The position numbers and the translations under genes were made by a program. From contig JAJEKV010000030.1 of the NCBI GenBank assembly GCA_021234155.1, positions 13,382,381 through 13,446,380 of the forward strand: a stretch of 64,000 nt of DNA, in the 5' to 3' direction. The notes beneath the pieces were generated by a model. It was given only the letters and a program-made list of their open reading frames with translations. It was not told the origin of the DNA and did no database searches. Shown piece by piece: positions 1-12,600 of the stretch (positions within the stretch are counted from its first letter, which is position 1; each line of letters starts with the position of its first letter). This DNA is from Isoetes taiwanensis (Eukaryota > Streptophyta > Lycopodiopsida > Isoetales > Isoetaceae).

Positions 1-1580
1 TCGTTACGTATTGTTTCCGTGTCAGCCTCGAGCTGCCCCCAGATGCTTGAGCTGATCTGCGGCCGTGCTCTGATCTGCCCTCAACCACCGAGCAAGGAGA
101 GTATGATTAACAATTACGTACATACTAAAACGTAAGAAAAGAATGTTGAAATCAAATTACAATGGAGAACATTCATTCCATACACATCAAGATCCAATGA
201 CGTGGAAGTAGTGTCTTCTCGACCAAGCAAAATGAAAGGCCCTCGAAAAGTCAAAGTACAACCATTCCTTATTAGAATATAGTTGCATCCAATCACACAC
301 CTTTAAGCATACAAATGGTTTCATCAACGAGATAATTGTTGCTCTTCGACTACGAAGGTCGAAAGGCCCAGAAAACGAATGTACAACTATTATCATAGTA
401 GATTGTGGCCGCATCCACACAATCAAACATACAAATGGTTCCATCAATGTGACAAGCATGCCTTTCTCACTCCTGTGAAAGCATGTTGTAGTGAACACCT
501 GGTGTCCCCCGTCTCCCCCTAAAAATGTGGGGTGGAGCATCAAATTTGTGGTGCGATTTAAATGTTTGTTTACGCTTAGTGTATGTACGCCTTGATCTAA
601 TCATTTCTTGAATCAAGAATAACCTCTTTCCTACGCAATTCGGGCCCCACGCATTCCAATTTCTACGCCAATTCGGGCCCCATTCAATTCCACCTAACTG
701 ATTTCTAAACCCACGCACTCCAATTCAAGACCTTTCCCCTACACACGGGCTATATGCTTTAATCCTATAGGATCAATCCGTTCATACTTTCAATCATTTA
801 ATTTTGGAAGCAAATCTACCCTAAAAATCTCAAATCGGAGCGCCGTGTAAGAGAAAGAGAACCCTGCACAAGAAATCCGGATCATAAAGACGCAAAGGAA
901 AAAGACAAAGGAAGCTTAAAAGAAGAATTAGCAAAATTGCACAGAGGGAGGATCCACAAGAAATCCACCTCTACTAGGCTGTTTGACATGGTATTAAAAT
1001 TGTTATCTTCTATTTCATAGCACCACTAAAGCACTTGTCTAACAAAATGAGCAAGAAAGAGGTTTTACTAGATTTTCTCAAGTAGATGACACACACAATG
1101 GACAGACTTGGCTAAGAGCTGAAAGATTTGCAAGCCAAGAGCATTGTGGTCAAGAACCTCAGGCTTCCATTCAACTTGTGAAGAAGTCTAACAGCAATGA
1201 TGTTTAGCAAAATAAGAGTAGTTGCTCTCTATATGGCCGTAAGAGGAAGCATTAATACCGAAAGTGCTAACTCGTCAAAGGTTCTGGTTTTGCAAATCAC
1301 GGGTAAGCTATCCTAGGAATCTTACCAAAGCAAAATTGAAGAGGGAAGAGATATATTGCAAAAGGGGAAATGGGTTTGGTACAAAAAGAGTTAGAAGAGT
1401 TGCATGCAATTCCCAATTCGCCATAGAATCCTCAGGCAAAGAATTTTGGACCAAACAAGAGGGTCTCTCCAAATGCAAAAGGATGCTAAGTTCAGAAGAT
1501 CGAACTTAAATGTAAGAGAGTGATCATGCCACTCACTATCCTGAAGAATCACAGTGTTATTTCATTTTTCATCTTCACCA
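1..1580. other. No recognisable gene
   Basis: I see no conserved coding sequence here. The minus-strand open frame at 187-543 is a product of a degenerate tandem repeat (see 197-470). The plus-strand frame at 1,264-1,509 is rich in Lys and Arg and matches nothing I know. Confidence 0.5.
197..470. repeat. Degenerate tandem repeat, ~122 bp unit
   Basis: Two related units lie head to tail (about 197-326 and 327-447), with a partial third after them. Each ends in CATACAAATGGTTYCATCAA and contains a CTTCTCGAC or CTTCGAC block, an AAAGGCCC block and a TACAAC..TTAT block. The repetition shows in the minus-strand translation as two similar peptides beginning MKPFVCL and MEPFVCL. The units are strongly diverged. 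Confidence 0.6.
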
Positions 1581-1584
1581 CATT

Positions 1585-2045
1585 TTTTTTATTGTTAATG
1601 TGGTATGTGGTATGTGGTTAGTGATTGCTTGTGATATGTGGTTGTCGTGGTGAGTAATGCGGTGTGAAATAAATGCCGCCAATATATGATTTGTGGTGCC
1701 TGTGTGTGGTGAATAACATGGTGTAAAAATACATGCCGTGAATATATGCTATATGGTGCCTAAAGGTGGTGAAAAAATACGGTGTAAAAATAAATGACCC
1801 AAATATACTGTGCCTAGTGTGGTGAATAACACGTGAAATAAATGTGAATATATGCCATGTGGTCCCTAAGCAGTGGTGAATAATATGTGTGGTGCCCAGT
1901 GTGGTGCCCAGTGTGGCGCCACAGTGGTGCCAGTGTGGTGCCCAGTGTGGTGCCTAGTGTGTAGTGAATAAGGAGGTGTAAGATGAATGTCCTGTATTAT
2001 ATGCTATGTGGTGCCTATAGTGTGGTGGAAAATATAGTGTGCACA
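1585..2045. repeat. TGTGGTG-rich imperfect array
   Basis: A low-complexity run is built from phrases such as GTGGTGCCTAGTGTGGTGAATAA and AAATAAATGCC. Around 1,880-1,960 it tightens to short GTGGTGCCCAGT repeats. Strand asymmetry is strong (G and T on the plus strand). There is no coding signal. It resembles in composition the CACCACATGTGG arrays at 15.1 and 17.8 kb. Confidence 0.7.
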
Positions 2046-2389
2046 AATATGCCGATCACCTTGTTATCTTCCTTGGCAGCTTGCAATTGTTCAGAAATTC
2101 AAGACTTTAACATCCTAGTGTTATGATCAAACAGAGGATGTTTGAAAAGTTGAAACCATGGTTTGTTGTAAAATTAAAGGACTTCAATAGTTGCTGCCGT
2201 GATATACTCATATGTTAGGAATGCAGATGCTAATAGATGGCTTCAATAGTATGAGAACTAAGCAATCTAAAAGTCAGAGTCAGACTTGTCACTATGCGTC
2301 GACATATATGGTGAATGCAGTACGCCCAATACAAAATAAGTAGCACAAGAAGTCCTGTAAGGTGGGAATTTTATGTGAGAAAACTAGCT

Positions 2390-3254
2390 TCCAACCTACC
2401 ATAAAAAGGGAATGCATTTTGGGTGAGTGTAAAGAGTGTGGGATTAAGCAGTTCTCTTTATCCGCCCACATGAACAATCTAGTGATAGTGGCATGGTGAA
2501 GTGGGAATACTCTGCACTATGAAAACTGGGGATTCAGAGATGGCAAGAAGAAGCTCCAAGCTCATCTACCAACACAATGAAACTCAAGTCTTCCACTGGG
2601 TGAACAAAATGTTGAGGTAGCTTTCCAGTAAATTTCCTTTACACAACTTCAGATATAAGTGGGTATGTGCAAGCCAAAGCATAAAGATCTCCTCTATAAC
2701 TTGCCTCGAGATGCTTACCTATCCGTGGTTGACTTCTCAGAGAGAATTATACTTTTTAAGAGTGTGAATGAAGTTCACCATAAGTACTGGTCAACAAACT
2801 TATAACTATATTTGTTCAAATAACCTATCAAAGTTGATCCACGTGATAGACACCATTGAGAAGGAAAAACACACTACTATGTGCTCCATGATAGGAACAT
2901 GATACACTTTTGTTCAACACATTGTTTTATGAAACATTTTGAGTACCTTAGCGTAAAGGCAATGTCCCCAAACAAAGACGCTATGTATTTTCGTGATGGT
3001 GTCGCGAGATCACACCAAAGCAAAATGACTATTTTATTTTGTTGGAAGGCATGCTTGTGATACGTAGAGGTCAACATGATGTGGAACTTTGATCAAACCA
3101 TGGAAAAGGTGAACATGATGGGAAGGCAGCGTAATCTGAAAAGATGGATAATGAGGTTCGTACTTAAACATCCCGACATTAAACTAGATAATGCCCATGA
3201 TGTGGGTGAAATTGCAGAGAAAACAATTTCAATGTGGGTACATCCAGTGATCAA
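2390..3254 (+). pseudogene. Decayed mobile-element ORF, upstream part
   Basis: Three frames together read as the middle of a large repetitive-protein family found in many eukaryotic genomes. There is a C-x2-C zinc-ribbon-like start (GECKECGIKQF, near 2,423), a VVDFSERI block near 2,728 followed by an H-x-x-W-like stretch, and a YFRDGVARSHQSK block near 2,985, which matches the family pattern of SDG followed by a basic stretch. A basic tail (near 3,076-3,250) runs straight into the 5' LTR at 3,255. Stops and frameshifts interrupt it repeatedly. The family match is by remembered motif order only; its role as a transposase is inferred. The likely continuation lies beyond the LTR element at 14,140. 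Confidence 0.4.
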
Positions 3255-3829
3255 TGTTAGTCCTGCCTCCCGGCATGACTATTCATGCATACCACGCACC
3301 AGGTCAAGCCTGGCGATCCTCACCAGCCACTCTGTCAGCCATCCAAGGCCCAAGCACCGCTGTTGCACCACGCAAATAAAAAGCCTTTGGTCACAACAAG
3401 AGGCTGGCCAGACAAGTGACGGCCTGGGCCACTGGCCACACAAGTGATTCTAGGCACTTCAAGAGGCACCCACCAAATATTCCTCGGGCATCTGTGCCTC
3501 CTTCCGTGAGGCCTACACTCTAGATCGGCCGAGGTGTCTATATTGGGCCCAAGGCCATTGTACTATATATATGAGTGTAGCCAGTACATGAGTTTTAGAT
3601 GAATTTTGAGTCTTGTCTCCTTCGCTTTCTCTATTGCGCAGAGCCTGTATTTTCATCATCGGGAGCATCAAGCGAAGCTTTATCATCTTTCTCTCCTTTG
3701 TTCTCGCTTTTCTTCTTCTTCTTCTTTCAAATCCCGCGCGGACATAGCGTCCCCTAGACTTCAAGTAGATCCACGGGAGTCCTCACAGCGAGGGTTGCCT
3801 TCCGTGAGTTCCCAACCTGCACTTAAACA
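3255..3829 (+). repeat. 5' LTR of Ty3/gypsy element
   Basis: This segment is a diverged direct repeat of 13,561-14,139. It starts TGTTAGTCCTGC and ends near AAACA. Shared blocks include GATTCTAGGCACTTCAAG, CATCTGTGCCTCC, the TATA motif TACTATATATATGAG at about 3,561, GAGTTTTAGATGA, TCTATTGCGCAGAGC and GTTCCCAACCTGCACT. The TATA motif followed by a CT-rich leader is the expected promoter layout. I could not define a clean target duplication or primer-binding site. Confidence 0.85.
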
Positions 3830-6760
3830 CCGCCGCCGATGCCGGGTCCGACTTATCCGCTTCGCCGCCATGTCTCGCCCCGTAATTTCACGCCGTAAGA
3901 ACTCCTTTCGTGACGGCCGCTTGAGCCATCGCCGGAAACCGCTCGCCGACATGTATGGAACTGCTTATGCATATAGAGAGGGAGGCCATCTTCTGGCCTA
4001 GTGGCCCGGCCAGCCACCAACCCCCTCAGGTCCCTGCTCCTCGGCCCCAGCCTCAAGCTGCAAACATTGCTCACAACTCCTCAGCCTCATCATATCAGAG
4101 CCTTATCGCTCAACCTTCAACCGCATTCTTCATACCTCAATATCTACATCCATCATTCCTTCGTGCCATACTCTTCCTTCACAACAACTATCATCTCCTC
4201 GCAAAACACGCTATCCACACGCCTCCTTTGGCGCCTTACCCAGAATATCCTTTCCCTACGCTTCCCACGCTCTTCCCCGCTTACAACCTTACCGATCTCA
4301 AAACCACGCTCCAAATTTACTTCTGGCCAACCATTACCAACTCTTCATCGTGGTCCTTCGTGCACCATGCCACATCCCACTCAACCTCAATATCCTCACT
4401 ATATCGTTCGGGCCCTACCCAAGCACTTTCACATCTACCTTCTGTGACTTCAACCGACTTATCCCACCTTTGGCAACACGAAGGCAAACCGTTAGACCAA
4501 AGTGCTCGCCCACATGGAAGAATTTGAGGCTCTAGCTGTCCTAAATGGTCATAAGAACCTCAACTGAAATTCCACATCTTTTCCACCTCCCCGGTTTTCC
4601 TCATCAATGGCCTGCGTCCAACAAAAGCCATTGAAATAAGACTGGGTCCAAATGCTTAACCGCTTGCCCTACGGCTGACCACTGATGATGATCAACTTCA
4701 TCTCAAGCAACTCCAATGAAACTTCAACAAGAGCCTACTGAGTTCCGCCTCGGATTTTAAGGACGAATTACATTCTCGCTAAGTAAGCTCAAGGAGTACC
4801 CCACACAGAGCCAGATTTTGGTCCGGTTTCTCCAAGGACTTCCTCCAGCCTATTCGGACTATGATCAATACTCATACCAAGACTTTGAGTGTGCTATCAC
4901 CTTGTCAATCACTACCAAATGTTTCTCCCGAGGCGCGGTTCTTCAAGAGCTCCTGCTCATTCCACTCATTGTTCCAAACTACCGTTCTCAGCCAACACGC
5001 CTAATCCACAAATATAGCTTCAAATCTCGTGCCATCTTTGCAAATACTAAGGCCATTTGGCAAATGAGTAACTCCACCAATGGCCCGGCCTATTGCAAGC
5101 GCCATGCAACATGTGCATCATGCTACCAAGAGTGTACCGCATCATCCCACACCGCTCCAGCAACAAAATGGTTTATCAAGTGCAAACCACACCTCAAAGA
5201 ATAATCGCACTATCGCCAGCCCACCACTTCAGGTGCAGCCCACGAACTCTATCAAAGAATGAGCAAAACTACTTCCGTGATCCAACCAACGCCCTCTTTG
5301 ATCCTTCTAAAGTTCTGTTATCACCGCTAAGAATGGGTCATACTCACCAAGGTCCTCAACTTCCACAAGTTCGCATGTACCAAGTAATAAATCGTAATTC
5401 ACATCGGGTCCTTACCGCCACTAACTCGATTGCTAATGGCAACAAGGCCCGAGACCAGCTTCTTAAGAAGCCACCAAGAGCCAAGAATCACGCTTATCAA
5501 CCACTCTCCAAGAAATCACCCTCCTACTGATCAACAACAAGCACAAGAGGAAATTTTTCAGCACTTAATCCTCCAAATTCACCAAATTGCTGGTTTAGTT
5601 TCACGCTTCGCATCAAGGCATCACGCCCTGACTATTATTCAATGGCACGAATCCCGCCTTTGGTAGCTGACACCATTCCTCATGAGGACGGTAAAAAGGT
5701 TCACTTTGCACTGACTTGGAGTATTTCATGCCACATGTCATGCCCAAAGTTCGACAAAGCATTTTGAACCTCATGCAAGCCGCCAAGGCCCCACTCGCAA
5801 ATGTTCATGCTAAGCACTCACCGTAGCTCAACACTGCATAAGATACCCCTTCCACATCCCCAACCTCCACGCCTCAGACAGATCCCAATATTGCTGCCGA
5901 GGTTGACTTACTCAAAGAAGTTGCCGCCACTAACACGACTCCAAAGACCTGGAACCAAGCAGATCCTTTTTCTCATGTGCCTCTTGGGGAACTCCAAGAG
6001 GAGCTAGCTAAGATCAAAATTCCTTTAAGCTACTACCATTTTGAAACTCACCGCCTCTCAAGGACCAGCTTACCACTCCCAACTGCTTTAGTTGGGGTCA
6101 GGTTACCTCTTCTACACCTACCTGGCCCATGCCACTTGCGGGTAATCAGCAAGTCAACCATGTTCAAATAGACTATAGGTAGCCAATCTCATCACTCTGA
6201 CAAACTCCGCAAAACAAATGTGGCATCACACAACTCTTCGTGCCCTATATGACATCAAATTGGCTAATGGCTATATCACGCTCTCAAGGCATCACACCTA
6301 TTCTTCACATCAACATTGGAAAATCTCCGCCTCTCATGGAATTTGAGTTTTGGAAAAGCCGGGCTAAGATCCAGTGACTATGAAATGCTGGTCGGCGCAC
6401 CTTTTCTCCGCCAAAGTAAAGAGTATCCATTACTGGGCCACTTTAATCGCTTAGTCATCAATCGGATGGTCATCTCAATGCTACCATGGACTTGCAACAA
6501 AGTGTGATCATTTTCGCTGACAATGCGAACCCTCTCTCTCGCATACGATTCCAAGAAGCTCGTAATATTTATCAAGTTCGTGCCCACCGGGCGAAGTCAG
6601 TCACCCTCCTACCCCGGTCAATATGCTGGATCCTGGGGAGAAATGACTTGATCGTGACTGTGCCGCGGGTTGCCTTTGCTTGACCCCCTTCCTCGCCCTG
6701 CAATCAACGCTGGATCACTTTTCGTGAGCATCGCACCTCCGCCACCCTCGCTGATGTACA
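3830..6760 (+). pseudogene. Decayed gag/protease region
   Basis: The position between the 5' LTR and RT means this should be gag and protease. The plus strand has several overlapping open frames of 60-190 codons rich in Pro, Ser and Thr (3,955-4,527, 4,818-5,204, 5,093-5,530), but I cannot see a zinc knuckle or a protease active-site triad. The base composition (C-rich, purine-poor plus strand) continues without a break into the RT region, supporting one element. The individual frames are probably fragments, not proteins. Confidence 0.45.
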
Positions 6761-7169
6761 CGCTTCGCCATGAAGCAACCTCTCGCTGGATGTGAAACCG
6801 AGCAACCCCTCTTTTTCACCACGCAGTGCCACGCGATCCAAAGAGGTTCCAACCCTCGCGACACATTGTCCAGATATCAAGTAATACCCTATATTCGCAT
6901 CTGTAAGTCGATTGTGGACGCTTCAAGAATAATCAACTCCGTCTCAAGATTGTCAAGAAATCTTCCGGCCTCTTATATCGCATCAGGTCAGCTGCTGTTC
7001 AAGAAATTCAAACACATTTTCACTGAGTTACAAAGATCTTCTGAATCAACAAAAGCTTGGGGAACTCACCATTCCTACCAACCGGGATGCACGACCAAAG
7101 TAGCAACGACAAAGACAGCTCAACCCACTAATGGATCGCTAAGGCGGAATCGGGACAAACTCTTGCCGC

Positions 7170-7600
7170 AGTGTTTGATCTATGAGGTCAAACATTCTCA
7201 ATGGGTGAGCCCCATCGCCACAGCCCTTAAACACAATGGTGGTAAGATCCGGCCTCGCGGTGGACTATCTGAACTCAATCAGCCACTGAGCTTGATCATT
7301 TCCACTTCACGTACTGTGTTCCGGAAGAGGTGTAATGGACATGATGTACTTTATGGATGGTTTTTTCCGCTACAATCGATCTCACTAAAGAACTGGACAA
7401 CTCAAGACCACTTTCACCACCCCCGCGGGGCACTTTTGCCTACAAGGTGGTTCCTTTGACCATCAAACTTCCATCAACGCTTTCAACGCATCATGCTCTC
7501 GGGCTTTCATGATTTCATGAAGGAAAATCCCTTCTGCAAATTTTCAAGATGACTTCTCGCCTACGCTTCCATGGTCACCATTTGATAAATTGAACTCGCC
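7170..7600 (+). pseudogene. Reverse transcriptase domain remnant
   Basis: The translation near 7,180-7,265 reads YEVKHSQWVSPIATALKHNG then GGKIRP. This is the gypsy RT entry segment that precedes the LN motif (ELNQ follows). After a frameshift, YFMDGFFRYN near 7,343-7,372 matches the catalytic-block pattern of an Asp followed by GFSGYN. KTTFTTPAG and a PF..NA-like stretch come next. The YxDD block is not recognisable. Several frameshifts make this inactive. Confidence 0.8.
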
Positions 7601-7889
7601 TTCCGTAAAATGTGATGAGTCCCAGATTAGTCTCAACTCAGAAATGCACCTTTAAGGCCACCTCCGGTGTTCATAGGCTCATGTTGTCAGCTAGTGCTGT
7701 ATCACCAATGCATCCCCGCTAAATCAGTTGTGTGTCTGCCAGTCAGCACCGTACCTAATATCAAGGAGAATTTTTCCTGGGTAAGGTCAATTATTACTCC
7801 ACCTTCATACTGATCATGTACCATTGCATCCTGACCATAAACTCACAGTGACTTAATCCACCGGGCTTGGAATTCCCGTGCTTTTAAGC

Positions 7890-8340
7890 CGCTTTCCAAC
7901 AAATTGCTTTACTTACCTGTGCACCGTTCTGTTCCTCCTCAATGGACAAGCCCCTCTTTCATGTTCATGTAGATGTCTGCTTGCTATTGGAGTCGCTTCT
8001 TTCTCAAGAATATGATGATGACCGACAAAACCAAATCGCTACGCCAAATTAAACTCCACCGGCTGAAGCTAACTATTCTCGGCTACGTGAGCGCAGCTTT
8101 GGGTCCATTTTCGTGTCCAACGCCTGGCCACTACCTTTTAAGCAAATAAATCAAGTTCTTTGTGGACCACCAAGCACCTCTTATTTGATCAACAAGTCCA
8201 CGCCTTCACGCGCCGCATTGCTCGTTGGGTCCTTCTTTTCTCCAAGAATTTGCTCCTTTTGAAATCGCTCATAAGGCTTCCGTTAGGGCCCCATGTTGTT
8301 TCGAACATCTTTCACGCATCCACATGCATGACTCTCAACC
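7890..8340 (+). pseudogene. RNase H domain remnant
   Basis: The segment contains HVHVDV, matching the first catalytic Asp of retroelement RNase H, followed by LLSQEYDDD. It then has a YSRLRERSFGS block, matching the conserved Tyr-Ser-x-x-E-R-E helix, and RRIARWVLLFSKN near 8,195, matching the gypsy GRIARWVLLLQEF-type segment. SNIFHAST follows, where family members have AD.LSR. Order and spacing after RT fit. Frames shift several times. Confidence 0.75.
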
Positions 8341-8569
8341 GGAGTCTCGACGCCTTTCCCGATGCTCAAATTTTTAGTCACTTCAAATACCACATTGGTT
8401 CCATGATTTTCGCCAGCGATTTCCCTCACAGTGCTCTTCCACCGTAAGACGAGACGCCTTCCCGCTAAGCCACAACTCTGCCGCCATCACTCTCCGAGAG
8501 GTCCGCGGACTACAACTTTCATGGCTGCGTGACATCTCTACAAAGGGTAAGGACACCATCCTCACTGTG

Positions 8570-9330
8570 TTCTACCTCATGAAGTTCCGTGACATTGTTC
8601 GAGAAGCTTCATCAAGGGCCTCTGGTGGTCATTTTCATGGTGACACCATCAAAGACGCTAAAAATCCTTCTAGCCGGGTAATATTGGCCCACGCCTTTCA
8701 AAAGATGCTCACGCCCACGCCAAGACGTGACGCTTGCCAGCTGCGGGACGCCCCCACGCCCGCGACGCTTTCGACGCCGGCCGCCACCACTTCCTTCAAA
8801 GAAATGGGAATGGACTTTGCGGGGACCTATAGATCTCCCCGCTACGCACACCCGCGTTCGCTACATTCCTCGGTTCTCACCGACCACGCCACCAAATGGG
8901 CTAAACTTGCACTTCCGCAGACAACACCGGCAGCTAGCTACGCTCTGTGAGTCCCCTATCAACAAATTATCACGCATTTGGCTGCCCCACCTGAAATGTC
9001 AAAGGATCGCGGTGTTCATTTCCATCAATCATACTATCAAGGAGCCGACTTGATTATCTCCCCTCGATACATCATCAAGAGCACACCTTACTATCCCTCA
9101 AGGTAATGGTTTGGCGTAGCACCACAACAAAACTCGTCACCATTCTCACAGTACCCCAGGACGCTTTCCCTACTGCATCGCGCACAAAACTTCCTACCGC
9201 TCTTTGGGCCTACAATACTTGTTTCCCCAAAATCAAGTACCGGGTCACACCTCTTTAAATTGGCTTATGGTCGTGAAGCTCTCATGCCGCTTGAATACAT
9301 CCTTCCAACACCCTGCTTCAACTGCCACGC
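8570..9330 (+). pseudogene. Integrase remnant (zinc finger and core)
   Basis: The open frame 8,567-8,950 contains SGGHFHGDTIKDA (HHCC first His in the GGH context) and DACQLRD (Cys of the zinc site). It then has MGMDFAG, the first core Asp in its usual context, and TDHATKWAKLALP. In another frame near 8,994, MSKDRGVHFHQSYYQGADL gives the second core Asp context, and STPYYPS near 9,080 precedes where the catalytic Glu should be. Together these define a Ty3/gypsy integrase. The frame changes between the two Asp blocks make it a pseudogene. Confidence 0.82.
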
Positions 9331-9680
9331 TTCATAATCCACCGCTGCACTCAAAGAACGGGCTCATCAATTAGAAATCAGCTTTTGATGAATCCTCGAC
9401 GATGCTTATACCCGTGGTTCTTCATGGACAACAGCTGCAAAAATCTTTTACATGACAAACGCCTCAAGACAAAACATTCAAAGAAGGCGATTTGGTTCTT
9501 CTTATGATTCTGTGTACAAAATTTTCCTGTGTAAACTCAAGTTTCGCTATTTGCCCCTTATCAAATTGTCATGGTTATTAGACCAAGTGTTTTCCAACCT
9601 GGCCGAAAGTTAGATGGCACTCCATTACCTACATTGGTTAATGGTTTTCGCCTCAAAGCATTTCCCCATCACACAGAGTG
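9331..9680 (+). pseudogene. Integrase C-terminal region remnant
   Basis: The translation near 9,478 gives KTFKEGDLVLLM, the GDLVLL-type block typical of the integrase C-terminal domain. It is followed by a stretch resembling the GKF..GPYVV beta-barrel and a VNGFRLK-like end near 9,640. Frameshifts interrupt it. It marks the 3' limit of recognisable pol. Confidence 0.6.
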
Positions 9681-9699
9681 AACATCAACACACTAGAAA

Positions 9700-12600
9700 G
9701 CTATATCTTATATTAGTAGTGGAGATTTTTTACAAAAATGTGGGCGCAGCCTCAGCTATTTCCGCTTAGTGGCACTGCCCTATACAAAAACTGCCTCAGC
9801 CCCATCTACTAAGTCCCTGTGAGTGAGAAACCTCTAATTCTGCCCGTGAGCAGGTGATGCGAGGAGATGGTAGAGGTTCTACTCCGATCCCAAGGTGTAA
9901 CCACCTCCATCCCACATCGCCCGGATGTTCAGCCATCCCACACACCAGCCACCCATCTCAATGCTACCGCTGTGGCAGCCAGAGATCCGTGACAATTCAT
10001 CTTGCAAGTGATCCACTCCCACGCTTAGTGGGCATAGTGCGCCTTCGCTCAAGCCAAGTAGCGTACCTATACCGACGCACGGATGCCTTTGTACTTTCGT
10101 CATTTTATATGTTTCAACTGAGGTTCCCTTGTTGACGGACCAATCACACAAATCGCCAACGGTTTGCAATGCAATGGTCAAGCTTCTAAATGAGAATCTT
10201 TTCTCCCGGCCGCATATCTAGCCAAGGTACCTTCCTACACATTCCTTTAATGATATCCCACTTCGAAGCTGCCAAAGATAAATGCCATTCCTTCTTTTTC
10301 ACGCCTCGTCAACACAATGTGTGTCCTTTGCCACCGCCACATCCCATCCTTCTTTTCACGCCTCCCCATCCTCACCGGGCCATCGCTTCTCCCTTACGCT
10401 TTTGGGACTTAGCCAAATTTTTGCCTCTCAATACCCTTCTTGGCATCTTTTGATACCTGCACCATCAATCTGCTCGAAGCTCTCGCTTCTTCATACCTCT
10501 TCGGCCCAGTTGTGCTCTAAAAACCTTTTCTATTTCTTCTCTCATGCTTTTGTCCTCCTCAGGTTTCACTTTCGTCTCTGAATCACTTTCGCTTTCAAGA
10601 AATCGCTACCATGGTCGTGCCCCAAGATTTTCTACACTTCAAGCTACATCAAGCCCCAAGTATGATCCTCTTTTGTGACCAGATCTTTCTTGACGTTTCA
10701 CCTTCCGTGGAAGCCTTGCTGGCCCAAACAAAGAAGTCAGCCGAACGCTTCACAAGCTTTACTTAATTCTCTCAAATGGAACTTCCTACCAAATCCTCGC
10801 TTGAAGCAGCTTCATCGCCAATATCGCTAACAAATTTAAGGCTACACCCAATCGCGGGTCGATGGCACCACCCATTCTCACCACACTCAACATTTGATTT
10901 CGGGAGGTATTTCATATTCCTCAGACACCCTTGTGTATCATGGTTCCGCTATACAGATCTCATGTCACAGAGTTTGGTGCACCTCGCTATCATGCCAATG
11001 TCCATCGCTCACCAATATCGACAAGCCTCAATTTAAAACCTTTTGTTAAATTTCTCGTATGAAGTTCCTTGGGTATTCTATCACATCACCTATAATAATA
11101 GTTTCTATAACTCCTCGTCCTCACCGGCAAGCACACTCCAAACACCACATAGATTGGCCCCAAAATGATGTTCTATCGTTTTCTCCAAGAAATGGACCGC
11201 CTTAGGGTACCACTTCCATTTAGTTTCCCCGTGGGAGGCCACTTTCAAGCCCCTCATCCGCCATTACTTCCCTCCCACACCACCAAATTCTCATAATTCC
11301 ACCTGGCCCTTCCAATAACTCCACCAAGCCGGCACTTCACTCGCTTCCCCGGGTTATGTCCAAAGTCCAAGCACACCCATGTCACCGCCTCCTCCGCTAC
11401 ACCATCCACTTCACACCATTTTTCCCAAATATCACAAACAAAGTAAATAAATGGGCCCACCACCACAACACCCTCGCTGGCCATTGTATCAAGATCGCTA
11501 GGATGCTCAAGCCGCCGCCTCGCTAAGAATCCCAAGACGCCTTATGAGCTGGCACCACCCGCACTAGAAGCCTCTGGAGGCAGCATACCCAGGGACCTTT
11601 CCGTTTAACTTCAAGTTGCAACTTTGAGGCCAAACTTCAAGCCAAGCATGAAGTTTCTACAGCTCATGCATCTCAAAGTGCACAAGCTCAAGTCAAACAA
11701 TCCGGTAGACAACAAAGCTCAGCCCACCGTAAATTGCACTCTATTGGAGCACAACAAGTCCAAAGTCAGCTTCTCCCGAGTACCAAGGACGTTGTGATAT
11801 TGCCAAGCTCAACGCCTTCGTACCAACTTTGTGAAAATACCCCCAGCACTCGTTCAAACCCATGAACGGATGCCTGCTAAGTCGCCTCCTCGACGCCTTC
11901 TCAAATTTCTACACACCTCCTACCACCTCTCTTCAAGATCACCTTTACGTGAGATGCAAACAAAGATATCGGATGACGCTTTTATTTGCCGCTTCGGCCT
12001 CAATACTCCTGAAAAATCCTCCTCCCGTGTCAACAATTCTCGTAAACGGGTCTGCGGACTACCATGCCCGCCGCGCTTCGAAAGGGACAACCGAACTGGT
12101 GATCTTGAATAAATACCGCAGCAGTTATTCGGGCCATTGATATACCTGTGCAAAACTTGATTTCATACCGCCATTCTAATGCATCAGCTCGCTGACTTCC
12201 CGCCTTCCTCGCTATCACCATTATGTGGTTGCTCGTCGCCACCACCTCTTCCTTTTCTCGGCGGCATGCTAGATGGACCTCGCGGGATATCCCCCGAGCA
12301 AGCGCATTTCTTCTGATTTGGCCGCCGTAACTCTCCATTGAAGATGTTGGCCAGGGCTGCGGGCTTCTTTGTAGGTCTTTGATCTCATATTAATCGCGCT
12401 TCATCCGCATTTTATCACCTTTCAGAGTGGTTCAGCCCATGGCTTACATATTCTTATGATTTCTATCCGGGTGATACATGTGAACACTTTGGAATGGGCC
12501 ACGCCAGCCTTTTCGTGGTGACCCCACTGCGTAATGGGTGCTTCAGATAACAATCCATATCTTGCTATGGATCCCGCCGCACTCCAAACTCTTCATCGAG

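Noticed and set aside
3955-4527. 190-codon ORF as a stand-alone proline-rich gene
   Set aside because: It lies inside the Ty3 element where gag belongs and overlaps other frames of equal length; the C-rich composition alone keeps frames open.
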